Shown: positions 36,589 to 47,175 of the stretch, in pieces
Layout: each line of letters starts with the position of its first letter
Numbering within the stretch: position 1 is the stretch's first letter
From: Cherax quadricarinatus
Taxonomy: Eukaryota; Arthropoda; Malacostraca; Decapoda; Parastacidae
Assembly: GCF_038502225.1 (NCBI RefSeq)
Contig: NC_091325.1
Span: 27,323,725-27,387,724, forward strand
DNA length: 64,000 bases
Direction of reading: 5' to 3'
Program-made: the position numbers and the translations under genes
The notes under the pieces: model-generated
The model's input: the letters and a program-made list of their open reading frames with translations, nothing else
Told to the model about the DNA's origin: nothing
Database searches by the model: none

Positions 36589-37204
36589 TAATTATCAGTT
36601 ACATTAAATTAACGTAATTTTAATGCCCAAATACCTTTTGTTACTTGCTATGTCAAATTCAGTAAAGTAACTTAATCCCTCCAGCCCATATTAACTATAT
36701 ATACTCATGTCATGTCTAATTATTATATTTATATATTCACAGTAATGTTGTGTGAGGAGGAAACAAGCTGAGTGTTGAGTGAGTAGTGTGGTGCGGGTGA
36801 TGTACTGCGTGACGCAACACTGTCCTGCCGCAGACCCCCCCCTCTCACTACACACCTTAAGCTGTTTCATACTCAGATGTTCATACTGACTAACATTCCA
36901 CAACCACTACTTAAGAGTGGAATGCAGTCTCCTCTACTATGATCGAGCCTCAGTGTCCTGCTCGTCTACGCTATCCAGTCTCTACATTGATGTACATAAC
37001 CACGAGTATGAAGATATACGATACTGTGTACTGCCCTAGTTAGGGGCATATCCGAGTGACGGACGCTGTGAAATTGTAGAAGTGCTTGGCACAAGAGAGA
37101 CTCGTTAATATTTATTTTGATAATAATATTGATATGAGTAATCAGAAATAATGTGAAAAACAACATGCAACTCCTAGTGCGACCCTCTGTCGTGTTGGGG
37201 GGGG
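36589..37204 (+). other. Element A 3' untranslated region and polypurine tract
   Basis: No envelope-like frame is present. The last eight bases (37197-37204) are G8 directly before the 3' LTR and serve as the plus-strand primer candidate. Confidence 0.8.
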
Positions 37205-38420
37205 TGTTGCAACCCCTGAATGGGTTACAATGATGATTATGTATATATAATGTATATTACCTTTTCATTTAATTTTATATTGCTTATATTTGCGATAATA
37301 GCTAAATCGTAAATGTATGACTTTATATTATTATTTGACTGTTATATTGTTATTTAGCTTATGTTGTTAGGATGTATATAAAATGTGCTCAGTTAGTCTT
37401 GATTGTCAAACTACTGTAATTATCGCTTGTCGCTCGTTATACTGCCGGCTTCTGAGCTGCAGTTGTCCACGTAGCTATCACGTGATCGAGGGGGGGTGTC
37501 CTCACCTCTTGTGAAATTGTCAGTCTGCTGGAGACTCGCTTGGTGGTTGGACAGATTGTCTGTCTCATTATTCTTGTTAGTTCTGTAGAACATTGTTCAC
37601 AGAACATTGTAAAGACTTAGTGATTTTCGACGTTGTACTGAGGTTGTGTGTCACAGACACTCTGAACATCTCAGGTCCTTAGCTATAGCTTCTGACCTAA
37701 TTTTGTACTGGTTCCTGTGTATTGTCACAGTCACAGTTTTTCCTATGCTGAACGTAGATTCAGTATTTTGGGAGTTTTGTAACTTGTGGAGGATCTGCAG
37801 ATGGTCCCTACTTAGTGTTATATTATTTCCCAGTTCCTGATTCTGTATCGCAGTCGCTTGATATTGCATTGCTATTGGGCTTAGCATTCTTTGTTGTTCA
37901 AGCAGACTGTTCGGGTTGCCAGTCGGTCAAGAAGTTAGTTTATTTGAGGACTTTGTCAGTCACTTGTTTAAGTCTTATTCGAGTCTTGAGACATAGCTAA
38001 CTACTTAAGAGCACTTACACGCATACACACACTTACTTGTACATATTTGTAATATCTTATTAAATGTTAATGTACCTGACGGTACTTAAGAATTATAAAT
38101 GTGATATGTGCTTTCAGCACAATAATATTGAACTCGAGAGATTGATTTTAATTTGATTGCTGTAATTAATTGACTTTGATAATATACCTCTAGACAACTT
38201 ACTACTTAATAAATTTATTAAATTTTAATTTCTCTAGTTAGTAGCCTACCAGTTGTAATCCTGAAGCACTATTGAATAATACAGAATTCTTATGGATAAT
38301 TGGACAAGGATACTGACTACTTGTTACGAAAACCCAGTAACAGGCTGGATGCTAGAAGGGCAGTCCTTTCTAGTATTCACTGGAGATCTCTAAGCTTTTA
38401 GAATCGCGTTTTTTGTAACA
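37205..38420 (+). repeat. 3' LTR of element A
   Basis: 1216 bp, same as 30109-31324. The following CACAT (38421-38425) is the second target duplication copy. Confidence 0.96.
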
Positions 38421-39060
38421 CACATCCCACAACACCCATGAACATTTCCAAAACACTATTTGAGTACTCCCAATTACACCACTGATTACTACTAAAACAC
38501 CGCTGAATTCAATCAAAACACCCTTCAACACCTTCAAACACCCTTGAACACCTTCAAAACACTCTTGAACACTTTTCAAAAACACCTTTGAACATTTCCA
38601 ATCAACACTGAAACACTTCCAAAAAACACAATTTGAGTACTCCCAATTACACCACTGATTACTACTAAAACACCGCTGAATTCAATCAAAACACCCTTCA
38701 ACACCTTCAAACACCCTTGAACACACTCAAAACACCCTTCAACACCTTCAAAACACCTTTGAACACCTTCAAAACACCTTTGAACACATTCAAAACACTC
38801 TCATAATCATTTGAACACACTCAAAACACCTTTGAATAACCTCAAAACACCTTCGAACACCTTCAAAACACCCTTGAACACCCTTGATCACCTTCAAAAA
38901 AACAACATTTGAACACACTCAAAACACCTTTGAACACCTTTGAACATTTCCAAACAACACTGAAACACTTCCAAAAACACCATTTGAGTACTCCCAAATA
39001 CACCACTGAATACTAAAACACCACTGAATACACTCAAAACACCACCAAAATCACCATAAA
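38421..39060. repeat. CACCTTCAAAACACC-type minisatellite, left arm inner block
   Basis: Same 21-bp based array as 27895-30000. It mirrors 44175-44840 closely, including the CACTGATTACTACTAAAACACC blocks. Confidence 0.88.
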
Positions 39061-39165
39061 CTAAGATCAACACCCACACCCCACAACACCCACAACCCAC
39101 AACACCCACAATTTTTTCTCGTTTAATCTAATTTCATCAGAAAGTCACAACACCCACACCCCCCA

Positions 39166-39237
39166 TTTTTTTCTCGTTTTAACCCTTTTAGTTCATTAAA
39201 GTTAATAAGGGGCCACACTACATCAGAAAAAGTCACA
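39166..39237. repeat. Dispersed TAAGGGGACAC module (representative)
   Basis: About 70 bp: TTTCTCGTTTTAACCC, then TTTTAGTTCATTAAAGTTAA, then TAAGGGG and CACA(G/C)TACATCAGAAA. Other left-arm copies are near 27551, 27751, 28419, 28798, 28889 and 29966. Mirrored copies lie near 44035, 44930, 52780 and 53005. The CCCTT...AAGGG ends are weakly inverted. Confidence 0.8.
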
Positions 39238-39356
39238 AAAACAACCCACTTATAACGTCTTTTCGGTATCTCTAGTTCGACAACAACACCCACATCCCAC
39301 ATCACCCACATCCCACATCCCAAACACACACACACAGACACACACACACACACATC

Positions 39357-39722
39357 CCTAACCTAGCCTAACCTAACCTAACTTATCCTAACATAACCTA
39401 ACCTAACCTAACTTATCCTAACCTAGCCTAACCTAACCTAACCTTACCTAAATTATCCTAACCTAACCTAACCTAGCCTAACCTAACCTAACTTAACCTA
39501 ACCTAACCTAACCTAACCGAACCTACCCTAACCTAACCTTACCTAACCTAACCTAGCCTAACCTAACCTAACCTAACTTAACCTAACCCAACCTAACCTA
39601 ACCTAACCTAGCCTAACCTAACTTAACCTAACCTAACCTAACCTACCCTAACCTAACCTAACCTAACCTATCTTAACCTTACCTAACCTAACCTAGCCGA
39701 ACCTATCCTAACCTAACCTAAA
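39357..39722. repeat. CCTAA (TTAGG-type telomeric) array, left arm 1
   Basis: About 365 bp of CCTAA pentamers with frequent variants (CCTAG, CTTAA, CCGAA). It is the arthropod telomere motif, C-rich strand on plus. Mirror of 43535-43911. Confidence 0.95.
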
Positions 39723-39833
39723 ATATATTGGAACACTTCCAAAATACATTAGAGTACTCCAGAATTACTTTGAACGACTCCATTTTTGGATATTTCCAAA
39801 TTAGTTTTGAAAACTTTATCGTAAAATCGAACA

Positions 39834-40058
39834 TTATTTTCTTGTTGGTAAAACACACTCAATGGTAGAAATATTTACTCGATTTCCGAATAGAAGCACT
39901 GTCCTCGCTCTGAGAGACTCATTGTGGGTCACCCCAACACATGGTGTAATGCGCTTCACACCCAAGGTAGAACATAACACCTGCGTCAACTCAGGACAGA
40001 CAGGCGCCATGTAATGCGGGTAACATCCAAGGTAGAAAATCATCTCTTTCCAGACCAA
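39834..40058 (-). other. 225-bp block with a 74-codon frame, left arm
   Basis: Minus-strand open frame of 74 codons (starts MVWKEMIFYLGCYPH), identical in the mirrored block at 43199-43423. No family is recognised. The DNA has two related segments (TTCTACCTTGGATGTTACCC and TTCTACCTTGGGTGTGAAGC, each followed by GCATTACA), so the frame may be repeat-derived. It lies between two TTAGG-type arrays in both arms. Coding status is unknown; identity between arms may only reflect recent duplication. Confidence 0.3.
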
Positions 40059-40063
40059 CTGTC

Positions 40064-40449
40064 TATCCTAACCTAACCTAACCTAACCTATTTCCTAACC
40101 TAACCTAACCTCACCTAACCGAACCTAACCTAACTCCATCAATCACCTCTATCCTAACCTAACCTAACCTAACCTAACCCAACCTAACTCCATCAAACAC
40201 CTCTATCCTAACCTAACCTAACCTATCCTAACCTAACCTAACTCCATCAAACACCTCGAATACTACCTAACTTAACCTAACCTAACCTTACCTAACCTAC
40301 CGAACCTAACCTAACCTAACCTATCCTAACCTGTCCCAACCTAACCTAACCTAACCTATCCTAACCTAACCTAACCTAACCTAACCTAACTTATCCTAAG
40401 CTAACCTAACCTAACTTATCCTAACCTAACCTATCCTAACCTAACCTAA
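40064..40449. repeat. CCTAA array, left arm 2
   Basis: CCTAA pentamers broken several times by ACTCCATCAAACACCTC-type inserts. Mirror of 42802-43193. Confidence 0.95.
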
Positions 40450-41611
40450 ACACTGACTAACTTTGAACCAACTCTGAACACCACTGATCTTCTTCAAAAA
40501 ATGCTCTGCACATCATTTGAACACCTTCAAAAAAAACACCATCAAACACCTCCGAATACTCCCAAAAAACACTACTGATTACTACCAAATCACCACTGAA
40601 TACTACCAATCACCGTCAAAATCACCAGAAACTAAGTTTAACATCACCATCTAACATCCTTTTTATAGAAATCCCCTCAAATCACTATAACCAAGAACTC
40701 CCTCCCCATTTGGCGCATAAAAAAAAAGCATGAACACAAACCTAATACGCAAACACTTAGTACATGATCACCATCAACTGAAAACATATCTTATACACAC
40801 ACACATAATATAAGACAATCACCAACTACAATCACCCATGTTCACTTACCTCAAAATCACTAATATCACAGAAAACAATCATTTTTATAAACATTTCACA
40901 CACACACACACACAAAAAAAATCATATTTGACAATATCTAAGCGCACTCACCTCACTACCACCAACACACGATGTCTCACCTCACAGGACCGACGAGCTC
41001 ACCTCCAGTGACGTCACACTCCCATTGTGTTACTTGGTGGTTGGTAACATCACACCTAACCCCCCCTTGTTTCAACCTGTTGTACCCTACATTATCTAAG
41101 AACACTATATCCAAGACGATTACCAGATTTTATGATCCCCAACACCAAGATCACAGAAAACACACATTTTTATAATTATTCACACAAAAATCACGATCAC
41201 CAATTCCATATCATGTTTACCGTCATCTATCAACACTAATCACCAAGATCACCAAAAAAAAATCTAAGATCATGCATCTCAAAACTACTATGATCACTGA
41301 AAACACTTATTTTTTAAACATTCGCACAAAAATAAGACATACACAAAAATACCACAACACTTCCACCAACATCTATAACATAACATGAGCACTATAACAT
41401 ATCACTATCACAAAAAAAATAATACACAAACACCCACATATTATACATTTCAATTGGAAATTTAAGACATGAGACATACACACCAAATCTAAGACATTCA
41501 CCTCCAACTAAGACATACACATCACCCCTAAAACTTCCTTCCTTATTCATTCCGTATATCTCCTAGAGCTGTTTTAACCCCGACGGATCCACCACGACGT
41601 AGGAGCCAGAG
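40450..41611. other. Inner left arm, unique non-coding sequence up to the centre
   Basis: AT-rich sequence, nearly the perfect mirror of 41644-42801. It contains TGACGTCA at 41009-41016. A 67-codon frame at 40972-41175 is not kept in the mirror copy, where the C7 run is G6, so I do not call it. Confidence 0.7.
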
Positions 41612-41643
41612 TGTAGTAGGTGGTGTTGGAGTGGTGATGGTTC
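41612..41643. other. Spacer at the centre of the palindrome
   Basis: 32 bp, G/T-rich (TGTAGTAGGTGGTGTTGG onward). It separates arm ends GTAGGAGCCAGAG and CTCTGGCTCCTAC. The inner 60 bp of the arms match with only a few mismatches. Confidence 0.92.
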
Positions 41644-42801
41644 CTCTGGCTCCTACGTCGTGATGGAACCGTCGGGGTTAAAACAGCTCTAGGAGATATA
41701 CGGAATGAATAAGGAAGGAAGTTTTAGGGGTGATGTGTATGTCTTAGTTGGAGGTGAATGTCTTAGATTTGGTGTGTATGTCTCATGTCTTAAATTTCCA
41801 ATTGAAATGTATAATATGTGGGTGTTTGTGTATTATTTTTTTTGTGATAGTGATATGTTATAGTGCTCATGTTATGTTATAGATGTTGGTGGAAGTGTTG
41901 TGGTATTTTTGTGTATGTCTTATTTTTGTGCGAATGTTTAAAAAATAAGTGTTTTCAGTGATCATAGTAGTTTTGAGATGCATGATCTTAGATTTTTTTT
42001 TGGTGATCTTGGTGATTAGTGTTGATAGATGACGGTAAACATGATATGGAATTGGTGATCGTGATTTTTGTGTGAATAATTATAAAAATGTGTGTTTTCT
42101 GTGATCTTGGTGTTGGGGATCATAAAATCTGGTAATCGTCTTGGATATAGTGTTCTTAGATAATGTAGGGTACAACAGGTTGAAACAAGGGGGGTTAGGT
42201 GTGATGTTACCAACCACCAAGTAACACAATGGGAGTGTGACGTCACTGGAGGTGAGCTCGTCGGTCCTGTGAGGTGAGACATCGTGTGTTGGTGGTAGTG
42301 AGGTGAGTGCGCTTAGATATTGTCAAATATGATTTTTTTTGTGTGTGTGTGTGTGTGAAATGTTTATAAAAATGATTGTTTTCTGTGATATTAGTGATTT
42401 TGAGGTAAGTGAACATGGGTGATTGTAGTTGGTGATTGTCTTATATTATGTGTGTGTACAAGATATGTTTTCAGTTGATGGTGATCATGTACTAAGTGTT
42501 TGCGTATTAGGTTTGTGTTCATGCTTTTTTTTTATGCGCCAAATGGGGAGGGAGTTCTTGGTTATAGTGATTTGAGGGGATTTCTATAAAAAGGATGTTA
42601 GATGGTGATGTTAAACTTAGTTTCTGGTGATTTTGACGGTGATTGGTAGTATTCAGTGGTGATTTGGTAGTAATCAGTAGTGTTTTTTGGGAGTATTCGG
42701 AGGTGTTTGATGGTGTTTTTTTTGAAGGTGTTCAAATGATGTGCAGAGCATTTTTTGAAGAAGATCAGTGGTGTTCAGAGTTGGTTCAAAGTTAGTCAGT
42801 G

Positions 42802-43193
42802 TTTAGGTTAGGTTAGGATAGGTTAGGTTAGGATAAGTTAGGTTAGGTTAGCTTAGGATAAGTTAGGTTAGGTTAGGTTAGGTTAGGTTAGGATAGGTTA
42901 GGTTAGGTTAGGTTGGGACAGGTTAGGATAGGTTAGGTTAGGTTAGGTTAGGTTCGGTAGGTTAGGTAAGGTTAGGTTAGGTTAAGTTAGGTAGTATTCG
43001 AGGTGTTTGATGGAGTTAGGTTAGGTTAGGATAGGTTAGGTTAGGTTAGGATAGAGGTGTTTGATGGAGTTAGGTTGGGTTAGGTTAGGTTAGGTTAGGT
43101 TAGGATAGAGGTGATTGATGGAGTTAGGTTAGGTTCGGTTAGGTGAGGTTAGGTTAGGTTAGGAAATAGGTTAGGTTAGGTTAGGTTAGGATA
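42802..43193. repeat. TTAGG array, right arm 1
   Basis: TTAGG pentamers with GATGGAGT-type interruptions; mirror of 40064-40449. Confidence 0.95.
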
Positions 43194-43198
43194 GACAG

Positions 43199-43423
43199 TT
43201 GGTCTGGAAAGAGATGATTTTCTACCTTGGATGTTACCCGCATTACATGGCGCCTGTCTGTCCTGAGTTGACGCAGGTGTTATGTTCTACCTTGGGTGTG
43301 AAGCGCATTACACCATGTGTTGGGGTGACCCACAATGAGTCTCTCAGAGCGAGGACAGTGCTTCTATTCGGAAATCGAGTAAATATTTCTACCATTGAGT
43401 GTGTTTTACCAACAAGAAAATAA
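43199..43423 (+). other. 225-bp block with a 74-codon frame, right arm
   Basis: Exact mirror of 39834-40058, with the same 74-codon frame on the plus strand. Same uncertainty as there. Confidence 0.3.
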
Positions 43424-43534
43424 TGTTCGATTTTACGATAAAGTTTTCAAAACTAATTTGGAAATATCCAAAAATGGAGTCGTTCAAAGTAATTCTGGAG
43501 TACTCTAATGTATTTTGGAAGTGTTCCAATATAT

Positions 43535-43911
43535 TTTAGGTTAGGTTAGGATAGGTTCGGCTAGGTTAGGTTAGGTAAGGTTAAGATAGGTTAGGTTAGG
43601 TTAGGTTAGGGTAGGTTAGGTTAGGTTAGGTTAAGTTAGGTTAGGCTAGGTTAGGTTAGGTTAGGTTAGGTTAGGTTGGGTTAGGTTAAGTTAGGTTAGG
43701 TTAGGTTAGGCTAGGTTAGGTTAGGTAAGGTTAGGATAGGGTAGGTTCGGTTAGGTTAGGTTAGGTTAGGTTAAGTTAGGTTAGGTTAGGCTAGGTTAGG
43801 TTAGGTTAGGATAATTTAGGTAAGGTTAGGTTAGGTTAGGCTAGGTTAGGATAAGTTAGGTTAGGTTAGGTTATGTTAGGATAAGTTAGGTTAGGTTAGG
43901 CTAGGTTAGGG
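43535..43911. repeat. TTAGG array, right arm 2
   Basis: TTAGG pentamers with variants; mirror of 39357-39722. It is followed by a short (GT)n and GGGATGTGGGATGT repeats. Confidence 0.95.
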
Positions 43912-44174
43912 ATGTGTGTGTGTGTGTGTCTGTGTGTGTGTGTGGGGGATGTGGGATGTGGGTGATGTGGGATGTGGGTGTTGTTGTCGAACTAGAGATA
44001 CCGAAAAGACGTTATAAGTGGGTTGTTTTTGTGACTTTTTCTGATGTAGTGTGGCCCCTTATTAACTTTAATGAACTAAAAGGGTTAAAACGAGAAAAAA
44101 ATGGGGGGTGTGGGTGTTGTGACTTTCTGATGAAATTAGATAAAACGAGAAAAAATTGTGGGTGTTGTGGGTTG

Positions 44175-46424
44175 TGGGTGTTGTGGGGTGTGGGTGTTGA
44201 TCTTAGTTTATGGTGATTTTGGTGGTGTTTTGAGTGTATTCAGTGGTGTTTTAGTATTCAGTGGTGTATTTGGGAGTACTCAAATGGTGTTTTTGGAAGT
44301 GTTTCAGTGTTGTTTGGAAATGTTCAAAGGTGTTCAAAGGTGTTTTGAGTGTGTTCAAATGTTGTTTTTTTGAAGGTGATCAAGGGTGTTCAAGGGTGTT
44401 TTGAAGGTGTTCGAAGGTGTTTTGAGGTTATTCAAAGGTGTTTTGAGTGTGTTCAAATGATTATGAGAGTGTTTTGAATGTGTTCAAAGGTGTTTTGAAG
44501 GTGTTCAAAGGTGTTTTGAAGGTGTTGAAGGGTGTTTTGAGTGTGTTCAAGGGTGTTTGAAGGTGTTGAAGGGTGTTTTGATTGAATTCAGCGGTGTTTT
44601 AGTAGTAATCAGTGGTGTAATTGGGAGTACTCAAATTGTGTTTTTTGGAAGTGTTTCAGTGTTGATTGGAAATGTTCAAAGGTGTTTTTGAAAAGTGTTC
44701 AAGAGTGTTTTGAAGGTGTTCAAGGGTGTTTGAAGGTGTTGAAGGGTGTTTTGATTGAATTCAGCGGTGTTTTAGTAGTAATCAGTGGTGTAATTGGGAG
44801 TACTCAAATAGTGTTTTGGAAATGTTCATGGGTGTTGTGGGATGTGGGTGTTGTGGGTGTTGTTGTCGAACTAGAGATACCGAAAAAAAAATGTTATAAG
44901 TGGGTTGTTGTTGGGACTTTTTCTGATGTAGTGTGTCCCCTTATTAACTTTAATGAACTAAAAGGGTTAAAACGAGAAAAAAATGGGGGGTGTGGGTGTT
45001 GTGACTTTCTGATGAAATTAGATAAAACGAGAAAAATTGTGGGTGTTGTGGGGTGTGTGTGTGTGCGTGTGTGTTAGGTGTCATAGAGTTTTTTTTGTGA
45101 AAATCTTGGTTACAGTGATGACATTAGTTAAAACGAGTAAAATTTGTTGGTAATTTGATGAGGGTAGTGTAGTCGAATTAGAGTTACCGAAAAAAGATGA
45201 TATAAGTGGGTTGTGATGAAATTAGTTTAAAAAAACGATATTCAAAGGTGTTTTGAAGGTGTTCAAGGGTGTTTATGTGAGTATTCAAATGATTATGAGA
45301 GTGTTTTTGGGGGTGTTCAAAGTAAAGTGTTTGAGTTAGTTTTTGTGATAATGTTGTGAAGTCTGGAGACTGAGGGATGAGTTGTAATTTAATGAAATGT
45401 GTAAGTGCAGATAAATTAGAGATGTCAAATCTTATTTGGGAGTACTCAAATAGTGTTTTGGAAATGTTCAAAGGTGTTTTGAGTGTGTTCAAATGTTGTT
45501 TTTGAAGGTGTTCAAGGGTGTTTTGAAGGTGTTCAAGGGTGTTTTGAAGGTGTTCAAAGGTGTTTTGAGGTTATTCAAAGGTGTTTTGAGTGTGTTCAAA
45601 TGATTATGAGAGTGCTTTGAAGGTGTTTTGAAGGTGTTCAAGGGTGTTTATGTGAGTATTCAAATGTGTTTTTTGAAGGTGTGCAAATGTTGTTTTTGAA
45701 GGTGTTCAAGGGTGTTTTTGAAGGTGTTCAAGGGTGTTTTGAAGGTGTTCAAGGGTGTTTTGAAGGTGTTCAAAGGTGTTTTGAGGTTATTCAAAGGTGT
45801 TTTGAGGTTATTCAAAGGTGTTTTGAAGGTGTTCAAGGGTGTTTTGAAGGTGTACAAATGATGTGCAAGAGTACTTTTGAGTGTGTTCAAATGTTTTTTG
45901 AAGGTGTTCAAGGGTGTTTTGAAGGTGTTCAAGGGTGTTTTGAAGGTGTTCAAAGGTGTTTTGAGGTTATTCAAAGGTGTTTTGAAGATGTTCAAAGGTG
46001 TTTTGAGGTTATTCAAAGGTGTTTTGAGTGTGTTCAAATGATTATGAGAGTGTTTTGAAGGTGTTCAAAGGTGTTTGGAAGGTGTTCAAGGGTGTTTTGA
46101 AGGTGTTCAAGGGTGTTTTGAAGGTGTTCAAGGGTGTTTATGTGAGTATTCAAAGGTGTTTTGAGTGTGTTCAAATGATTATGAGAGTGTTTTGAAGGTG
46201 TTCAAAGGTGTTTGGAAGGTGTTCAAATGATGTGTTGATTGGAAATGTTCAAAGGTGTTCAAAGGTGTTTTGAGTGTGTTCAAATGTTTTTTGAAGGTGA
46301 TCAAGGGTGTTTTGAAGGTGTTCAAGGGTGTTTTGAAGGTGTTCAAAGGTGTTTTGAGGTTATTCAAAAGGTGTTTTTGAGGGTGTTCAAGAGTGCTTTG
46401 AAGGTGTTCAAATGTGTTTTGAAG
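44175..46424. repeat. GGTGTTTTGAAGGTGTTCAAGG-type minisatellite, right arm
   Basis: 21-bp based array (GGTGTTCAAGGGTGTTTTGA plus A) in two blocks, about 44175-44840 and 45240-46424, separated by module sequence. The repeated peptide FEGVQGC in the plus frame results from the 21-bp period. Mirror of left-arm arrays with copy-number differences. Confidence 0.88.
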
Positions 46425-46429
46425 GTGTT
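46425..46429. other. Target-site duplication of element B (left)
   Basis: GTGTT next to the LTR end, repeated at 52520-52524. Confidence 0.8.
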
Positions 46430-46858
46430 TATTACAACCTAGGATTTCAAAGGGCCTGTTATCCCAGGTGTAATGGGAGCAAATAAACACAGCAGAAAAA
46501 GTTTAGACTTATATTATCCTTCACCAATTATAACAGCAATATGTACACTATGTACAGTGATAAATATAGTGCACTCCACGGTAAGCAAGGCAGAAATAGA
46601 AGCCACAAGATAGCAGACCGTGCTTCAACCAGCTCTAGAGTGGGAATGACAAGGGCAGACAGGAGAGCGGTATCCACATAACCTCTGCGATTGTCAATCC
46701 CACCTTCTTATTGGCTAGAACCTGGTCACTAGTTGAACGATGGGGCCCCATCATCAACTCTTAGCAACCTGGTTCGCTGGTTGGGGGAGATAGCCTGTAA
46801 ATGAGGGTGTGTCCATGCGCCGAATAAAGGTTACGTACTCTTTGCATGCCATGCCACA
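46430..46858 (-). repeat. 3' LTR of element B
   Basis: 429 bp. On the element strand it starts TGTGGCATGGCATGCAAAG and ends CCTAGGTTGTAATA. The GGCAT near the start is doubled relative to the 5' LTR. Confidence 0.92.
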
Positions 46859-46872
46859 CCCCCACCCCCGAG
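46859..46872 (-). other. Polypurine tract of element B
   Basis: On the element strand CTCGGGGGTGGGGG directly before the 3' LTR, the expected plus-strand primer. Confidence 0.75.
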
Positions 46873-47175
46873 AAGGCTCAGGATTAGGCTGCCACCTCCC
46901 AGTGGTAACCGTGCCGCCATGGCACAAAATAATGGGACCGCCTATCCTCTCCACCATCCAACTCTTAGATAGAGCTCAGCTTTCCTAGTGACCAAAAGCC
47001 AAACCCTAAACTCAGAGTGGGACAGCAGTCAGATAGGCCAACATAGGTCCAAGATACAAGCGGACGGTAGCCCGTATCCCCTCACTAAAAAAAAACCCCC
47101 ACATCAGGGGATAAAAAAAAAGAGCTTAAAAGGGGGGTTACCACAAATACATCCTAACCTAAATAAAATATTAAA
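46873..47175 (-). other. Element B 3' untranslated region
   Basis: About 300 bp between the pol stop and the PPT; no envelope-like frame. Confidence 0.7.

Larger units (their letters stand above)
30109..38420 (+). mobile_element. Gypsy LTR retrotransposon A, Gmr1-like
   Basis: Complete 8312-bp insertion: two 1216-bp LTRs that look identical, a primer-binding site, gag, pol, a G-tract PPT and a 5-bp target duplication CACAT. Pol order is protease, integrase, RT, RNase H. The right palindrome arm keeps the unoccupied site at 44842-44846, which confirms the exact boundaries. Identical LTRs mean recent insertion. Confidence 0.96.
27181..41611. repeat. Giant palindrome, left arm (with an 8.3-kb insertion)
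   Basis: Reverse complement of 41644-53521 along most of its length once the LTR elements are removed, leaving about 6.1 kb here against about 5.8 kb on the right. Matching landmarks in mirror order: the 55-bp repeat (27181-27400), two CRE-type palindromes, TAAGGGGACAC modules, the 21-bp minisatellite, two CCTAA arrays, the 225-bp block 39834-40058 and the centre. Local differences are extra minisatellite copies and modules in this arm (about 28800-29880) and single-base changes. Confidence 0.93.

Noticed and set aside
40972..41175. 67-codon frame in the inner left arm
   Set aside because: The mirrored copy differs by one base in the C-run and loses the frame after about 30 codons.
39357..43911. 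Head-to-head telomere fusion
   Set aside because: The strand order is CCTAA then TTAGG, opposite to a fusion of two chromosome ends.
44682..46058. FEGVQGC-type repeat proteins
   Set aside because: They follow the 21-bp minisatellite period and vary with copy number between the arms.
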